In this document: positions 37,811 to 47,925 of the stretch, in pieces
Layout of the letters: the number at the start of each line of letters is the position of its first letter
How positions within the stretch are numbered: position 1 is the stretch's first letter
Source: Pseudomonadota bacterium
GTDB lineage: Bacteria; Pseudomonadota; Alphaproteobacteria; Micropepsales; Micropepsaceae
Direction: 5' to 3'
NCBI GenBank assembly: GCA_021851325.1
Contig: JAJZDZ010000001.1
Location: 149,281 to 213,280 of the forward strand
Length of the DNA: 64,000 nucleotides
Notes under the pieces: generated by a model
Told to the model about the DNA's origin: nothing
Seen by the model: the letters and a program-made list of their open reading frames with translations, nothing else
Databases searched by the model: none
Made by a program: the position numbers and the translations under genes

Positions 37811-38929
37811 CTATAGCCCAAGGACCTTTTCCGCCGATTCGAAGGGCAGCTTTTGTGCTTCGGCGACAGCGCCATAGGTCAGAGTACCGTGGTACACATT
37901 GAGCCCGGCGCGCAGGTGCGGATTTTTCTTCATCGCAGCTTCTGGACCCAGCTGCGCCAGTGCCAGGATAAATGGCAACGTCGCATTGTTGAGTGCAAAA
38001 GTTGAGGTGCGCGCGACACCGCCTGGCATGTTGGCAACACAATAATGCACGACATCATGGAGAATATAGGTTGGATCCGCATGGGTGGTGGCGTGGCTGG
38101 TTTCTGCACAGCCACCCTGGTCGATCGCCACATCGACGATCACGGACCCCTTCTTCATCTGCCGGACCATGGATTCTTTGATCAGCTTGGGTGCTGCGGC
38201 ACCCGGCAGCAAGACGCCACCGATCACGAGGTCGGCACTGATGACCTGTTCCTCAATGGCATCAATCGTCGAAAACAGGGTCTGCATACGCGAGCCGAAC
38301 TGCTCATCGAGCTCTTTTAGCCTCCCTAGCGAGACGTCGAGCACCACGACATGAGCCTCGAGCCCCATCGCCATGCGCGCAGCATTGGTCCCAACCACGC
38401 CGCCACCAAGCACCACAACCTTCGCTGCCGGTACCCCCGGCACCCCGCCCAGAAGCTGACCGCGTCCACCTTGGGCGATCTCCAGACAATGTGCCCCAGC
38501 CTGTATCGACATGCGCCCAGCAACTTCACTCATCGGCGCAAGCAGGGGAAGTCCGCCCCGTGCATCCGTCACTGTCTCGTAGGCGATGCAAGTGGCACCG
38601 GATTTCAGCAATCCCTGCGTTTGTTCGGGATCCGGAGCAAGATGCAGATAGGTGAACAGTGTCTGCCCCTTGCGTAGACGTTTGATTTCTGCGGCCTGTG
38701 GCTCCTTGACCTTTACGATCATATCAGCCTGCGCGAACACCTCGTCCGCGGAGGGCAGTATCTTGGCGCCCGCCTTCACATAGAGTTCATCGTGCAATCC
38801 AATGGCCTCACCTGCCATGGTCTGAACAACCACCTCATGGCCATGAGCCGTGACTTCACGCACCGCTGCAGGTGTCATTCCGACCCGGTACTCGTGATTT
38901 TTGATCTCTTTTGGCACTCCGATACGCAT
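37811..38929 (-). CDS. ald: Alanine dehydrogenase
   Basis: A 372-residue enzyme that interconverts L-alanine and pyruvate plus ammonium with NAD. The start MRIGVPKEIKNHEYRVG carries the substrate-binding Arg, with a Lys in VKVKEPQ. The NAD domain has VVLGGGVVGTNAARMA, and DVAIDQGGCAET and HYCVANMPGGV are conserved. Family length is 370. AGAGGACT lies upstream of the ATG. No Lrp-type regulator is adjacent. It stands alone. Confidence 0.95.
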   Translation of the reverse strand: MRIGVPKEIKNHEYRVGMTPAAVREVTAHGHEVVVQTMAGEAIGLHDELYVKAGAKILPSADEVFAQADMIVKVKEPQAAEIKRLRKGQTLFTYLHLAPDPEQTQGLLKSGATCIAYETVTDARGGLPLLAPMSEVAGRMSIQAGAHCLEIAQGGRGQLLGGVPGVPAAKVVVLGGGVVGTNAARMAMGLEAHVVVLDVSLGRLKELDEQFGSRMQTLFSTIDAIEEQVISADLVIGGVLLPGAAAPKLIKESMVRQMKKGSVIVDVAIDQGGCAETSHATTHADPTYILHDVVHYCVANMPGGVARTSTFALNNATLPFILALAQLGPEAAMKKNPHLRAGLNVYHGTLTYGAVAEAQKLPFESAEKVLGL

Positions 38930-39458
38930 GGCAGTCCTCTTGTTGAAATATCAGTTCAGATGGTCGCTTGCGGCTGAACGCCGCCCGCACCCCTCGGCGA
39001 CTTGCAGTCGGCTACTCGCCAGCATTCCGGTCAGGGAGGTGGCGCCCGCCGGTATGCAGGATTCAATTGCTGGGATGATGAGAACGCGGCAAGGCCCATC
39101 CGCTGCCGCGATCATCCGACAGCAAAACGGGGTGCTGCCTCGCTGATGGCGGGTGTCTGGAGACAGAAGATACGAAGAAGGGCGCTGCAGGGCCATGCCC
39201 GATGTCTTGAAAAAATCGGGCGGAAGCTAACAAAGAACCCTGAATGATCAAAGATGCGCCTAGCGCATAGCTCCATTGCGACATCTTCGTTCAGAAATAG
39301 TGCCAGATCCGACAACTAAAGCACAGCTGGAGTATGTCTGGCATTGCTGTCGGCGAACCCTGGCACCAAGGGAGTCTCGGCGGGCACGGTCCAGAGCGGG
39401 CAGCGAGGCCACGCGCTTCGGGTGTCGCGTCTGCCTCGCTGCGTGGAGAAACCAAGCT
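38930..39458. other. 529-base stretch without a recognisable gene
   Basis: The region between ald and the His-rich secreted gene has several short frames without family features, and no clear RNA gene. It must hold the ald promoter. Near its right end is a hairpin listed separately. Nothing else could be supported. Confidence 0.5.
39400..39442 (-). terminator. Long nested hairpin downstream of the His-rich secreted gene
   Basis: GCAGCGAGGC (39400-39409) and GCCTCGCTGC (39433-39442) are perfect inverted arms. Inside them ACGCG and CGCGT can pair again, leaving a ten-base loop. It lies 17 bases beyond the stop codon of the minus-strand gene, as a terminator would, though without a T run. Confidence 0.55.
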
Positions 39459-39995
39459 CTAATGATGCTCCTCACGATGCCCATGGTCACCGTGCCAGTC
39501 CCTGTGGCCCCGGTGCCAATCTCGGTGGCCATCATGCCAGTCGCGACGGTCACCGTGCCATTCGCCATGGTCGCCATGCCACTCACCGCGGTCACCATGC
39601 CAGTCTGCACCGTCATGGATCCAATCATGGAAGCGTTCGCCATCCCAGCCTGACCAGCGCGCATGGTCCCAGTCATGCCATCCACCATCAAGCCAGAACA
39701 GGCGCTGCCCGCCATACCAGCGATAGTAGATTGGTCCTTGATACCAGTAGCCGTTCCAGTAGACCGGTCCCTTGTAGACATCGTAGCCACAATAAGGTTC
39801 ACCGTAATAATAGGAGCCGTAATAGCCGCCGCAGGCGGGCGGGCCGTAAGCGTAACCGGGGCCGTAGGCATAGCCATAAACAGGCTGTCCCACACCGATC
39901 GAAACACCCCAGCCTGCAGTAGCCGGTGCGGCTGCAGCCAATGCGAGAGCTCCCGCCAATGCGGCGCCGCAGGCAAGCCTGATCAGTTTATTCAT
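39459..39995 (-). CDS. Gly/Tyr-rich secreted protein with His-Trp repeat tail
   Basis: A 178-residue exported protein (signal peptide MNKLIRLACGAALAGALALA...AGW). A Gly/Tyr-rich segment (about 33-95) carries YGYAYGPGYAYGPP and Cys pairs. The tail from about residue 110 is made of seven-residue repeats of the type WHGDHGE and WHDGHRD, rich in His, Asp, Arg and Trp. No domain is recognised; metal binding or an extracellular structural role are guesses. AGGAGG directly upstream fixes the start. The composition resembles the protein at 10640-11017. Confidence 0.75.
   Translation of the reverse strand: MNKLIRLACGAALAGALALAAAAPATAGWGVSIGVGQPVYGYAYGPGYAYGPPACGGYYGSYYYGEPYCGYDVYKGPVYWNGYWYQGPIYYRWYGGQRLFWLDGGWHDWDHARWSGWDGERFHDWIHDGADWHGDRGEWHGDHGEWHGDRRDWHDGHRDWHRGHRDWHGDHGHREEHH
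39482..39607. repeat. 21-nt tandem repeat coding for the His-Trp tail
   Basis: Six units of 21 bases, each with a GTGCCA or ATGCCA core spaced exactly 21 bases apart (39491, 39512, 39533, 39554, 39575, 39596), plus a degenerate seventh. On the minus strand each unit encodes a Trp-His heptapeptide. Third-position differences show the array is not recent. Confidence 0.75.
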
Positions 39996-40107
39996 AGGTT
40001 CCTCCTACCCAGCCCATCGGGGGTAATATTTGTCCTGTCACCTGAACCCGAAATGAACAGGGGCTCATGGTCAAGGCGGAACCATCCTTTGTCACGCTGC
40101 CCGGAAT

Positions 40108-41244
40108 TTAGGCAGAACGCCCACGTCCTTCGATGCGCCAAATCGCTTCAAGCGTATCGCCACGAACTGCGTGAAGGCAGTCGTAAAGGTTCACGGTCGG
40201 ATCGCAATGGGGCACAATACAGCCTACCGCCTGCCCCGGTACCAGCTTCGCCGCACCTGAATAGAATATGCCCCCCTGCTCATCGCCAAAAAAGAAATAG
40301 CTGGCCCCATTTGGCGCGCCCGCGATGATCTGAGGCGCATCCGCATCGGTCGCAAAGGACTTGTATCCTGCATCGGTCGTGGCAAGGCCATCGCGATTGG
40401 CGCTGATTACTGTCGCCTGGACAAACAGCGACGTTGCGAAGGGAGCGCGGGTTCCAGATTTTTCCCAAACCTCGTTGTACTGCCGATCCATGAAGACATA
40501 GGACCCCACCTGCAATTCGGTAAGCGTTCCGGCATCAGGATCGATGTCAAAGGTCCCGGTACCACCACCGGAGACGATGCGCGGCGTCAGACCCAGTTCG
40601 TCCAGGCCATCGCAAAACGTCCTGAGCTGGGCCAGCGCCGCAAGCGAAGCCATCCGCCGCTCACTGGCCGATTCCAGATGCTGAACCTGACCGGCATAGC
40701 ACTGTAGGCCCATATATTCGAACCCAGGAGCTGTAGCCACACGACGAACCAGATCGTAGGCTTGTTCGCCCGGCAGGACCCCGGTTCGCCCAAGGCCGGG
40801 ATCTATATCGACCAATACCTTCAACGGCTTTCCCGCTTCTTGCGCCGCCGCGGAGAGGCGCGAGGCAACCACGGCGTTGTCGCAGACCGCGATTAGTTCA
40901 CCCAACCGGCCATTGAGCGCCACGAGACGGCGGATACCCGCCTCACTGACCACCGGTGAGGTAATGAGCACCGAGTCAATCCCACCATCCGCCTGGGCCT
41001 CCGCTTCGCCAAGTTTGGCAACGCAGATACCCAATGCTCCTGCCGCGATCTGGCGCTTTGAAATTTCTACGCATTTGTGGGTCTTGGCATGGGGGCGAAG
41101 ACCGATGCCGGTAGCGTTGGCATAGGTGGCCATCGCGGCAATATTGGCGTCCAGGGCATCAAGATCGACGACCAGAGCGGGGGTCTGCAGCCGCGCCGCG
41201 CCGCCACGGACACCGATCAGGTCCGCGTTGAGAAATTCCGTCAT
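40108..41244 (-). CDS. DSD1-type PLP enzyme (D-threonine aldolase / D-serine dehydratase-like)
   Basis: A 378-residue fold-type III PLP protein. The PLP Lys 54 lies in LRPHAKTHK, VSGGGTGTFDID forms the phosphate-binding loop, and CIVPHCDPTVNLYD supplies the conserved His-x-Cys metal site of the DSD1 C-terminal domain. Relatives are low-specificity D-threonine aldolase, D-threo-3-hydroxyaspartate dehydratase and eukaryotic D-serine dehydratase. The frame extends to a TTG at 41310; ATG 41244 is preferred. It is divergent from a DMT exporter, with 68 bases between, suggesting a D-amino acid theme. Confidence 0.85.
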   Translation of the reverse strand: MTEFLNADLIGVRGGAARLQTPALVVDLDALDANIAAMATYANATGIGLRPHAKTHKCVEISKRQIAAGALGICVAKLGEAEAQADGGIDSVLITSPVVSEAGIRRLVALNGRLGELIAVCDNAVVASRLSAAAQEAGKPLKVLVDIDPGLGRTGVLPGEQAYDLVRRVATAPGFEYMGLQCYAGQVQHLESASERRMASLAALAQLRTFCDGLDELGLTPRIVSGGGTGTFDIDPDAGTLTELQVGSYVFMDRQYNEVWEKSGTRAPFATSLFVQATVISANRDGLATTDAGYKSFATDADAPQIIAGAPNGASYFFFGDEQGGIFYSGAAKLVPGQAVGCIVPHCDPTVNLYDCLHAVRGDTLEAIWRIEGRGRSA

Positions 41245-41312
41245 CGTCTTTAGGCCCGCTTCATGCTTGGCTTCGCCATGAAGACTTTCCGAGACGGACG
41301 GCAAATTCAAGT

Positions 41313-42146
41313 ATGTCTGCCCTGCTTCTCATAATGGCGTCTGCCTTCATTCACGCAATCCTCAACCTGCTGACCAAACAGGCTGAGGACAAATTTGCGG
41401 TCCGCCTCCTGATCGGCACGTGCTCCGCGGCGCTGACGCTTCCTGCCCTCTTCGTGTTACCGCTGCCGCGGGGGTTGGCGGCGATCCTGCTGCTGGCCAC
41501 AGCTGTGGTCCATGCGGTTTATGAGTATCTGCTGGTTCGCAGCTATGAGCGTGCGGCGTTTTCAGTGGCTTATCCCGTCGCCAGGGGGAGCGGTCCACTC
41601 TTTGCCGCCCTCGGGGTCATGTGTGTTCTCAACCAACCAGTTGGTGGGTTTGAGATATTGGGCATTGCCCTGGTCGGCGGAGGCGTGGTGGGCCTGGGCT
41701 GGTCGCAGCGCAAAACGGCCGGCGCCTGGTCTGGAATGGCCTATGCCCTGGCGACCGGCTGCACCGTCGGGGCCTACACCCTGATCGATGCGACCGGCGT
41801 TCGCGCCGTGTCCGATCCGTTTGTCTATGTAGCCTGGTTTTTCGTCGCCTATGGCGTCGCGGTGCTCGGTGTGGCGCTCGCGGCGCGGGGGCGGGCGGTA
41901 CTGGTGTCGGCCCGCCGCCAGATTGGCTGGGCTCCGCTACTCGGCACACTCGCGGCAGCAAGCTATGGCGCGGCCCTCCTCGCCTACCGCATGGGTGGAA
42001 CCGCTCGCCTGGCGGCCCTGCGTGAGACGAGCGTACTTTTTGGGACTGGTCTTGCCGTCCTCTTCCTGCACGAACGGATGGGGCCAAGGCGATGGCTCGC
42101 AGCCGCGGCCATCGCCTTAGGAGCCATGGTTCTGGCCGGTGCTTGA
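41313..42146 (+). CDS. EamA/DMT family transporter
   Basis: A 277-residue membrane protein with about ten helices in two EamA halves. The first half ends in VMCVLNQPVGGFEILGIALVGGGVVGLG, and the second ends in FLHERMGPRRWLAAAAIALGAMVLAGA, both canonical. DMT exporters move amino acids, nucleobases or other metabolites. The pairing with the divergent DSD1-type enzyme suggests an amino acid-like substrate, as inference. The Shine-Dalgarno sequence is weak. Confidence 0.83.
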   Translation: MSALLLIMASAFIHAILNLLTKQAEDKFAVRLLIGTCSAALTLPALFVLPLPRGLAAILLLATAVVHAVYEYLLVRSYERAAFSVAYPVARGSGPLFAALGVMCVLNQPVGGFEILGIALVGGGVVGLGWSQRKTAGAWSGMAYALATGCTVGAYTLIDATGVRAVSDPFVYVAWFFVAYGVAVLGVALAARGRAVLVSARRQIGWAPLLGTLAAASYGAALLAYRMGGTARLAALRETSVLFGTGLAVLFLHERMGPRRWLAAAAIALGAMVLAGA

Positions 42147-42428
42147 TGGCATTGCGGCGTTCGCGGCAGGCTGCGGGGATGATGGCTTCAACCAGTTGTG
42201 GACGGACTTCATTCGTCGAGCGGCTAGCCGTGGACGGCGCCAGGCTTGCGGTGGCCTTCCGGTCTATGGCCATCTTAGAAGCTGTCACCGTCGGGCTCCG
42301 GAACGGCGTGTGGCGCCAACCGAGCGGGCGGCAGACAGGCCAGTGCACCCGTTTATCTGAGCCGAACCCTGCGAGAGGCTCCCTCCAGGTTCAACCAATT
42401 TGCGTTGGAGACCAACCCGGGACAAAAA
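42147..42428. other. Intergenic region, nothing recognised
   Basis: 282 bases between the DMT transporter and the deacetylase gene. Frames passing through lack family features. The usable Shine-Dalgarno sequence for the next gene is CGGGAC at 42419-42424. No terminator hairpin is obvious. Confidence 0.4.
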
Positions 42429-43469
42429 ATGAAGACGTTTTATTCCGAGCAGCACCGTGCCCACGCCCCTCAGGAGGAATTCGAAGCCGGCCGCATGACG
42501 CCAGCGGTGGAAGTCCCCGAGCGCGTTGAGGCAGTGCGCGGGCGTATGGTCAGCCGCGGGTTGGGGCCGATCCTTCCCCCGTCTGAATTTGGCCCAGTAC
42601 CAGCTCTAAGAATTCATGACCGGGCATTTGTCAGCTTTCTGCAGACCGCTTACGCACGATGGACCAAGATGCACCCGGGCGTCGATGCAATACCGTCTGT
42701 GTTTTCACCGCAGATCTCCGCTCTTCGTGGCTCCGATGCTGGGCTGCGGGAAAATGTCTTGGCGCAGCTCGGACATTATTGCTTTGATACCGGCACTCCC
42801 TTGACCAAGGGTTCGTGGAGCGCAGCCACCGCGGCGGTTAACATCGCATTGTCAGCAGTCCGGGCGATCGGCGACGGTGAGCCGGCAGCGTTCGCCCTTA
42901 CCCGCCCTCCGGGGCATCATGCCAGCGCGACACAGTTTGGCGGCTATTGCTACCTGAATAACGTGGCTATCGCGGCGCAATATCTGGTCGACAATGGTGC
43001 CCGCTGTGCCATCCTTGATGTTGATTACCATCACGGAAACGGCACGCAGGACATATTCTATGCGCGTGATGATGTCCTCTTCGTGTCGCTCCATGCGGAC
43101 CCGGCATTCGCCTACCCGGTGTATTGGGGCGCCGCAGAGGAAACCGGCATGGGACTTGGCGAGGGCTTCAATCTCAACCTGCCTTTGCCTGCGGCAACGC
43201 AGTGGCAGAGCTATCGCCTAGCCTTGGACACCGCCATTGCCCGCATTCATGCATTCTTCCCGGATGTTCTATTGGTATCGCTGGGACTTGATACCTTCGC
43301 CCTGGATCCCATCTGCCGCTTTCAGCTCCAGACTCTGGACTATCTGAGGCTTGGAGAGGCGATCGCCCAGCTGCGAAAGCCCACGGCGTTTGTGTTTGAA
43401 GGCGGTTACGACCTCGCACATCTTGCCGAAAACACCGTCAACGTGCTCGAAGGCTACCTCGGGGCCTAG
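42429..43469 (+). CDS. Histone deacetylase-family amidohydrolase (acetylpolyamine amidohydrolase-like)
   Basis: A 346-residue zinc amidohydrolase. RPPGHHAS holds the tandem catalytic His, DVDYHHGNGTQDIFY the zinc-binding Asp/His, LVSLGLDTFALDP the second zinc Asp, and FVFEGGYDL ends the active site. An N-terminal extension and the length fit bacterial acetylpolyamine amidohydrolases, which deacetylate acetylputrescine and similar amines. ATG 42429 is used; TTG 42405 is an alternative. Stand-alone gene. Substrate is family-level inference. Confidence 0.9.
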   Translation: MKTFYSEQHRAHAPQEEFEAGRMTPAVEVPERVEAVRGRMVSRGLGPILPPSEFGPVPALRIHDRAFVSFLQTAYARWTKMHPGVDAIPSVFSPQISALRGSDAGLRENVLAQLGHYCFDTGTPLTKGSWSAATAAVNIALSAVRAIGDGEPAAFALTRPPGHHASATQFGGYCYLNNVAIAAQYLVDNGARCAILDVDYHHGNGTQDIFYARDDVLFVSLHADPAFAYPVYWGAAEETGMGLGEGFNLNLPLPAATQWQSYRLALDTAIARIHAFFPDVLLVSLGLDTFALDPICRFQLQTLDYLRLGEAIAQLRKPTAFVFEGGYDLAHLAENTVNVLEGYLGA

Positions 43470-43562
43470 CGTCTTCGGACGGCTTGGTCCGAGCCTCGCC
43501 GAGGGCCAGGCTTTTCCGTCAGTTCATCTGGCAGGTAGGTTCTGGCGAACGGACGCAGCACC

Positions 43563-43829
43563 TCATTCATCTTCGATCACGCTGTAGAGATTGGTCATTT
43601 GCTGGCACTTTCGTCCCCACCGCAGCACGGCATAGAACCGTCGCCCCTGCTGATCCTCCCTGCTCGCGAGATCGAGCACCGCCGCTGCAAGTGACAACAC
43701 CGTGAGTGCGAGATCACGCAGATTGTCCACGAGCAGTTTCACTTGAAAGACCACAACATCACGCACAAAATGCAGGCGTGTGCGGGAATGCGTCCGGGAC
43801 GGTGATGGTTGAACAGCAGGTTCGCTCAT
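43563..43829 (-). CDS. Small conserved-looking hypothetical protein
   Basis: An 88-residue frame starting at an ATG (43829). The middle, FVRDVVVFQVKLLVDNLRDLALTVLSLAAAVLDLASRED, resembles a short family of proteobacterial proteins with a hydrophobic or amphipathic helix pair, judged from memory. The N-terminal 20 residues are Ser/Thr/Arg-rich. No enzymatic motif. It stands between the deacetylase and the thioesterase. A real gene is likely but not certain. Confidence 0.55.
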   Translation of the reverse strand: MSEPAVQPSPSRTHSRTRLHFVRDVVVFQVKLLVDNLRDLALTVLSLAAAVLDLASREDQQGRRFYAVLRWGRKCQQMTNLYSVIEDE

Positions 43830-43926
43830 GAACAGAGTCTAGCGCAGACAGCCCGCAATGACCTGCTGGTTTATGACGGCTCTCAATGCTTCAAACTGCC
43901 GCCTGCATCTGACCTAACGCCGTCCC

Positions 43927-44391
43927 CTATTTCGCAAATCCAAAGAAACTGCTCACCGAAATGTCTCCCGCCTTGCTGGAACCGGCGGAGGTGATCTTGA
44001 AGATGCCGTTGGCCCGCAATACCGGGACCTCGTCCGCGGTTGCGATACCCTGCGCGAAAAGTAGATTTTTGGTAATGCGGACCGGGGACGCGGTGCCCTC
44101 GACCCAGGCTCCCAGCGGCGCTGGCGCCAGATAGTCGCAGGTCAGGTTGATAGTGGGCAGAAACCCCATGTCCTGCTTGGCCTGAAAGCGGGCCGCGATC
44201 GGCAGCAGCATGTCGGCGAACAGCGCGAGCATTCCGCCATGGCAGACCTTGCCGGGATTGCAATGTCGGTCTTCGACACGAAAGCCGAGGCGCAGATGGG
44301 TCCCATCCCAGCGTCCAAAAAGGGGGCCATTGGCTTCGAGGAATCCCATCGACAGGCGCATGGGCGCAAAACCGTCCGGAAGCGAGCTCAT
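43927..44391 (-). CDS. PaaI-like hotdog thioesterase
   Basis: A 154-residue hotdog protein. NPGKVCHGGMLALFADMLL carries the HGG motif and the following acidic residue (Asp) of the 4HBT/PaaI family, and INLTCDYLAPAPLGAWVEG is the second conserved strand pair. It should hydrolyse an acyl-CoA or phenylacetyl-like CoA thioester. ATG 44391 is chosen over an upstream start at 44421. It is divergent from groESL. Confidence 0.83.
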   Translation of the reverse strand: MSSLPDGFAPMRLSMGFLEANGPLFGRWDGTHLRLGFRVEDRHCNPGKVCHGGMLALFADMLLPIAARFQAKQDMGFLPTINLTCDYLAPAPLGAWVEGTASPVRITKNLLFAQGIATADEVPVLRANGIFKITSAGSSKAGDISVSSFFGFAK

Positions 44392-44507
44392 ACCGATCTT
44401 TCTGATATTTCTACCCGCCAAGGCCTAGCGATGAGATGGAAGCACCGCAAGCCCAAGGCCTGCCCGGCGGCTGCAGCAAAAGGCGTGCGCCGCATCCGCG
44501 CCGCCTC

Positions 44508-44536
44508 TTGACTCTTCACGGCCCCGTGACTATTTC
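44508..44536 (+). promoter_or_regulatory. Promoter of groESL
   Basis: TTGACT (44508-44513) and TATTTC (44531-44536) are 17 bases apart, just upstream of the CIRCE element. The -35 neighbourhood CTTGAC would also fit the alphaproteobacterial heat-shock sigma factor, so sigma-32 use is possible. Confidence 0.6.
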
Positions 44537-44547
44537 CGCAGCGTTGG

Positions 44548-44574
44548 CTAGCACTCTCCCACAGAGAGTGCTGC
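44548..44574 (+). promoter_or_regulatory. CIRCE operator (HrcA binding site)
   Basis: CTAGCACTC, nine bases, GAGTGCTGC: the CIRCE inverted repeat TTAGCACTC-N9-GAGTGCTAA with changes only at the outermost positions. It lies 62 bases before groES, downstream of the promoter boxes, as usual. HrcA repression of groESL that is relieved by heat is the established role. hrcA is not in the window. Confidence 0.93.
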
Positions 44575-44635
44575 CAGCCCCGTGAAGGGGCTCATCTTTT
44601 AAGCTTAAGTCATTGTTTTATTGAGGAGAAACCCC

Positions 44636-44953
44636 ATGAAGTTCCGTCCGCTCGGCGACCGCGTGGTCGTCCGCCGCGTGCAGGAGGAGCAAAAGACCTC
44701 CGGCGGCATCATCATTCCTGAGACCGCCCAGGAGAAGCCGCAGGAAGGCGAGATCATTGCCGTTGGCCCGGGTGCACTGGACGACAACGGCAAGCGTGTC
44801 GCCCCGGAAGTCAAGGTTGGTGACTTCGTGCTGTTTGGCAAGTGGTCTGGCACCGAGGTCAAGATCGATGGCCAGGAACTCCTGATCATGAAGGAGTCCG
44901 ACATCATGGGCATCGTTGAAGGCCGCAAGGCCCCCGCCAAGAAGGCCGCCTAA
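44636..44953 (+). CDS. groES: Co-chaperonin GroES
   Basis: A 105-residue protein starting [15 protein letters not shown], with the mobile loop [19 protein letters not shown] that contacts GroEL and the roof-loop hairpin. It caps the GroEL ring during folding. GAGGAG precedes the ATG. It is followed by groEL 96 bases later under the CIRCE-controlled promoter. Confidence 0.97.
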   Translation: MKFRPLGDRVVVRRVQEEQKTSGGIIIPETAQEKPQEGEIIAVGPGALDDNGKRVAPEVKVGDFVLFGKWSGTEVKIDGQELLIMKESDIMGIVEGRKAPAKKAA

Positions 44954-46693
<1,740 letters not shown>

Positions 46694-46704
46694 GTCCGTC
46701 ATCG

Positions 46705-46737
46705 GGCTCTGCAACGCAGTTGCGGTGCAGAGCCTTT
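46705..46737 (+). terminator. First terminator after groEL
   Basis: GGCTCTGCA and TGCAGAGCC form a perfect 9-bp stem with a 12-base loop, followed by TTTCC, about ten bases after the groEL stop. Confidence 0.75.
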
Positions 46738-46753
46738 CCAACCAAGTCACGCA

Positions 46754-46780
46754 GGGCCCGGTGTCACCACCGGGCCCTTT
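46754..46780 (+). terminator. Second terminator after groEL
   Basis: GGGCCCGGTG and CACCGGGCCC form a perfect 10-bp stem with a TCAC loop, followed by TTTGTG. It backs up the first hairpin. Confidence 0.8.
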
Positions 46781-46975
46781 GTGTATCATCAAGGCCACGC
46801 CACCGGTCACGCACAAAAGGCTCAAAATAGCGCCCGAACCGCGTCACGGGCGGCGTACACGCGAGGTCACAATAAACCATTTTCTCAAGCGCCATCGCAC
46901 AGGTGAGCAGCTTGAAGTAGCAATCAATCATAAGTTGGCTAAGGTATCGCCAACTCAATCTGCAGGAGTCGGATA

Positions 46976-47482
46976 ATGTCGTTTTCGATTTATGAAGCCA
47001 CCCTTCCCCCAATGATGCGCTTGTTGCACAATCTCGGCGCGATCCTCGACAAGGCAAAAGCGCAAGCCGCAACGAAGGGAATGGCTCTTGAGGAGCTGGT
47101 CGAGGCCCGCCTCGCGCCCGATATGCACCCTTTTAAGCGCCAGATTCAGATTGCCTCGGATGCAGCCAAAGGCTGCGCAGCGCGGTTGAGTGGCAGCGAA
47201 GCCCCAAGCTTTCCCGACACCGAACAGACTTTCGACGAATTGCGTCAGCGCATTACCAAGACTCTGGACTACCTCAAGAGCTTCAAGCCTGCCCAATTCG
47301 ACGGCGCCGAAGACCGTCACATCGTCATCAAGACACCCCATCGCAACTTCGAGATGAACGGGCGAGACTTCGCGACCGGCTATGCGCTACCAAATTTCTT
47401 TTTCCATGTCACCACGGCCTACGGTCTGCTTCGGCACAAGGGAATCGAAATCGGCAAGGCCGACTATCTTGGCAGCAATTAA
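46976..47482 (+). CDS. DUF1993 family protein
   Basis: A 168-residue helical protein of the DUF1993 family (MSFSIYEATLPPMMRLLHNLGAIL at the start; FHVTTAYGLLRHKGIEIGKADYLG at the end). The fold resembles DinB-like four-helix bundles with a possible metal site, but no function is known. AGGAGTCGG precedes the ATG. It is the first gene after the groEL terminators and has its own leader of about 195 bases. Confidence 0.85.
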   Translation: MSFSIYEATLPPMMRLLHNLGAILDKAKAQAATKGMALEELVEARLAPDMHPFKRQIQIASDAAKGCAARLSGSEAPSFPDTEQTFDELRQRITKTLDYLKSFKPAQFDGAEDRHIVIKTPHRNFEMNGRDFATGYALPNFFFHVTTAYGLLRHKGIEIGKADYLGSN

Positions 47483-47492
47483 AAGGTCGGGC

Positions 47493-47523
47493 GCATTGCC
47501 GGCCAGATCTCAGCCGGCAGTGC
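47493..47523. terminator. Hairpin between DUF1993 and DUF3297 genes
   Basis: GCATTGCCGGC and GCCGGCAGTGC pair over 11 positions (one G-T wobble) with a nine-base loop. One arm enters the last codons of the convergent DUF3297 gene. It is probably a shared terminator; no T run follows. Confidence 0.5.
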
Positions 47524-47752
47524 GGAAATAAGGTTCAACCTGCCCGCTATATTTAATGGTCATGGGATTACCCTTGCGGTCGACGGTCTTTCCGACCGCA
47601 AGGCGTACCCAGCCCTCGCTCACGCAATACTCTTCGACATTGGTCTTTTCCACGCCGTTGAACCGCACGCCGACGCCGCGTTCGATGAGGGCTTCGTCGT
47701 AATAGGGGCTTCGGGGATTGGCCGAAAGCCGGTCGGGTGGAGTATCTGACAT
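47510..47752 (-). CDS. DUF3297 family protein
   Basis: An 80-residue protein of the DUF3297 family: LSANPRSPYYDEALIERGVGVRFNG, then VEEYCVSEGWVRLAVGK and IKYSGQVEPYF. A single beta-rich domain, soluble and of unknown function. The ATG follows CCGGAT-type sequence. It is convergent with the DUF1993 gene. Confidence 0.85.
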   Translation of the reverse strand: MSDTPPDRLSANPRSPYYDEALIERGVGVRFNGVEKTNVEEYCVSEGWVRLAVGKTVDRKGNPMTIKYSGQVEPYFRTAG

Positions 47753-47925
47753 ATGATCCGGACAGACATGAGTCGCTAGCCGGCACCTTAGTGCAGATTG
47801 GCGCCAAGTTCATCCCTCACAACGTGGTGGAACCCGGCCCTTGCGCGTCCATCATCACCTACCCTCATGGCCGGATTATATGCCGTCGCGGCTACTGTGG
47901 TTAGTTGGAGGCTTTGCTTTTCCCG

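Noticed and set aside
39482..39607. CRISPR array
   Set aside because: The 21-nt units have no distinct spacers and are in-frame coding repeats for a His-Trp tail.
42139..42360. A 73-codon frame after the DMT transporter
   Set aside because: Arg-rich, no motif, no Shine-Dalgarno sequence.
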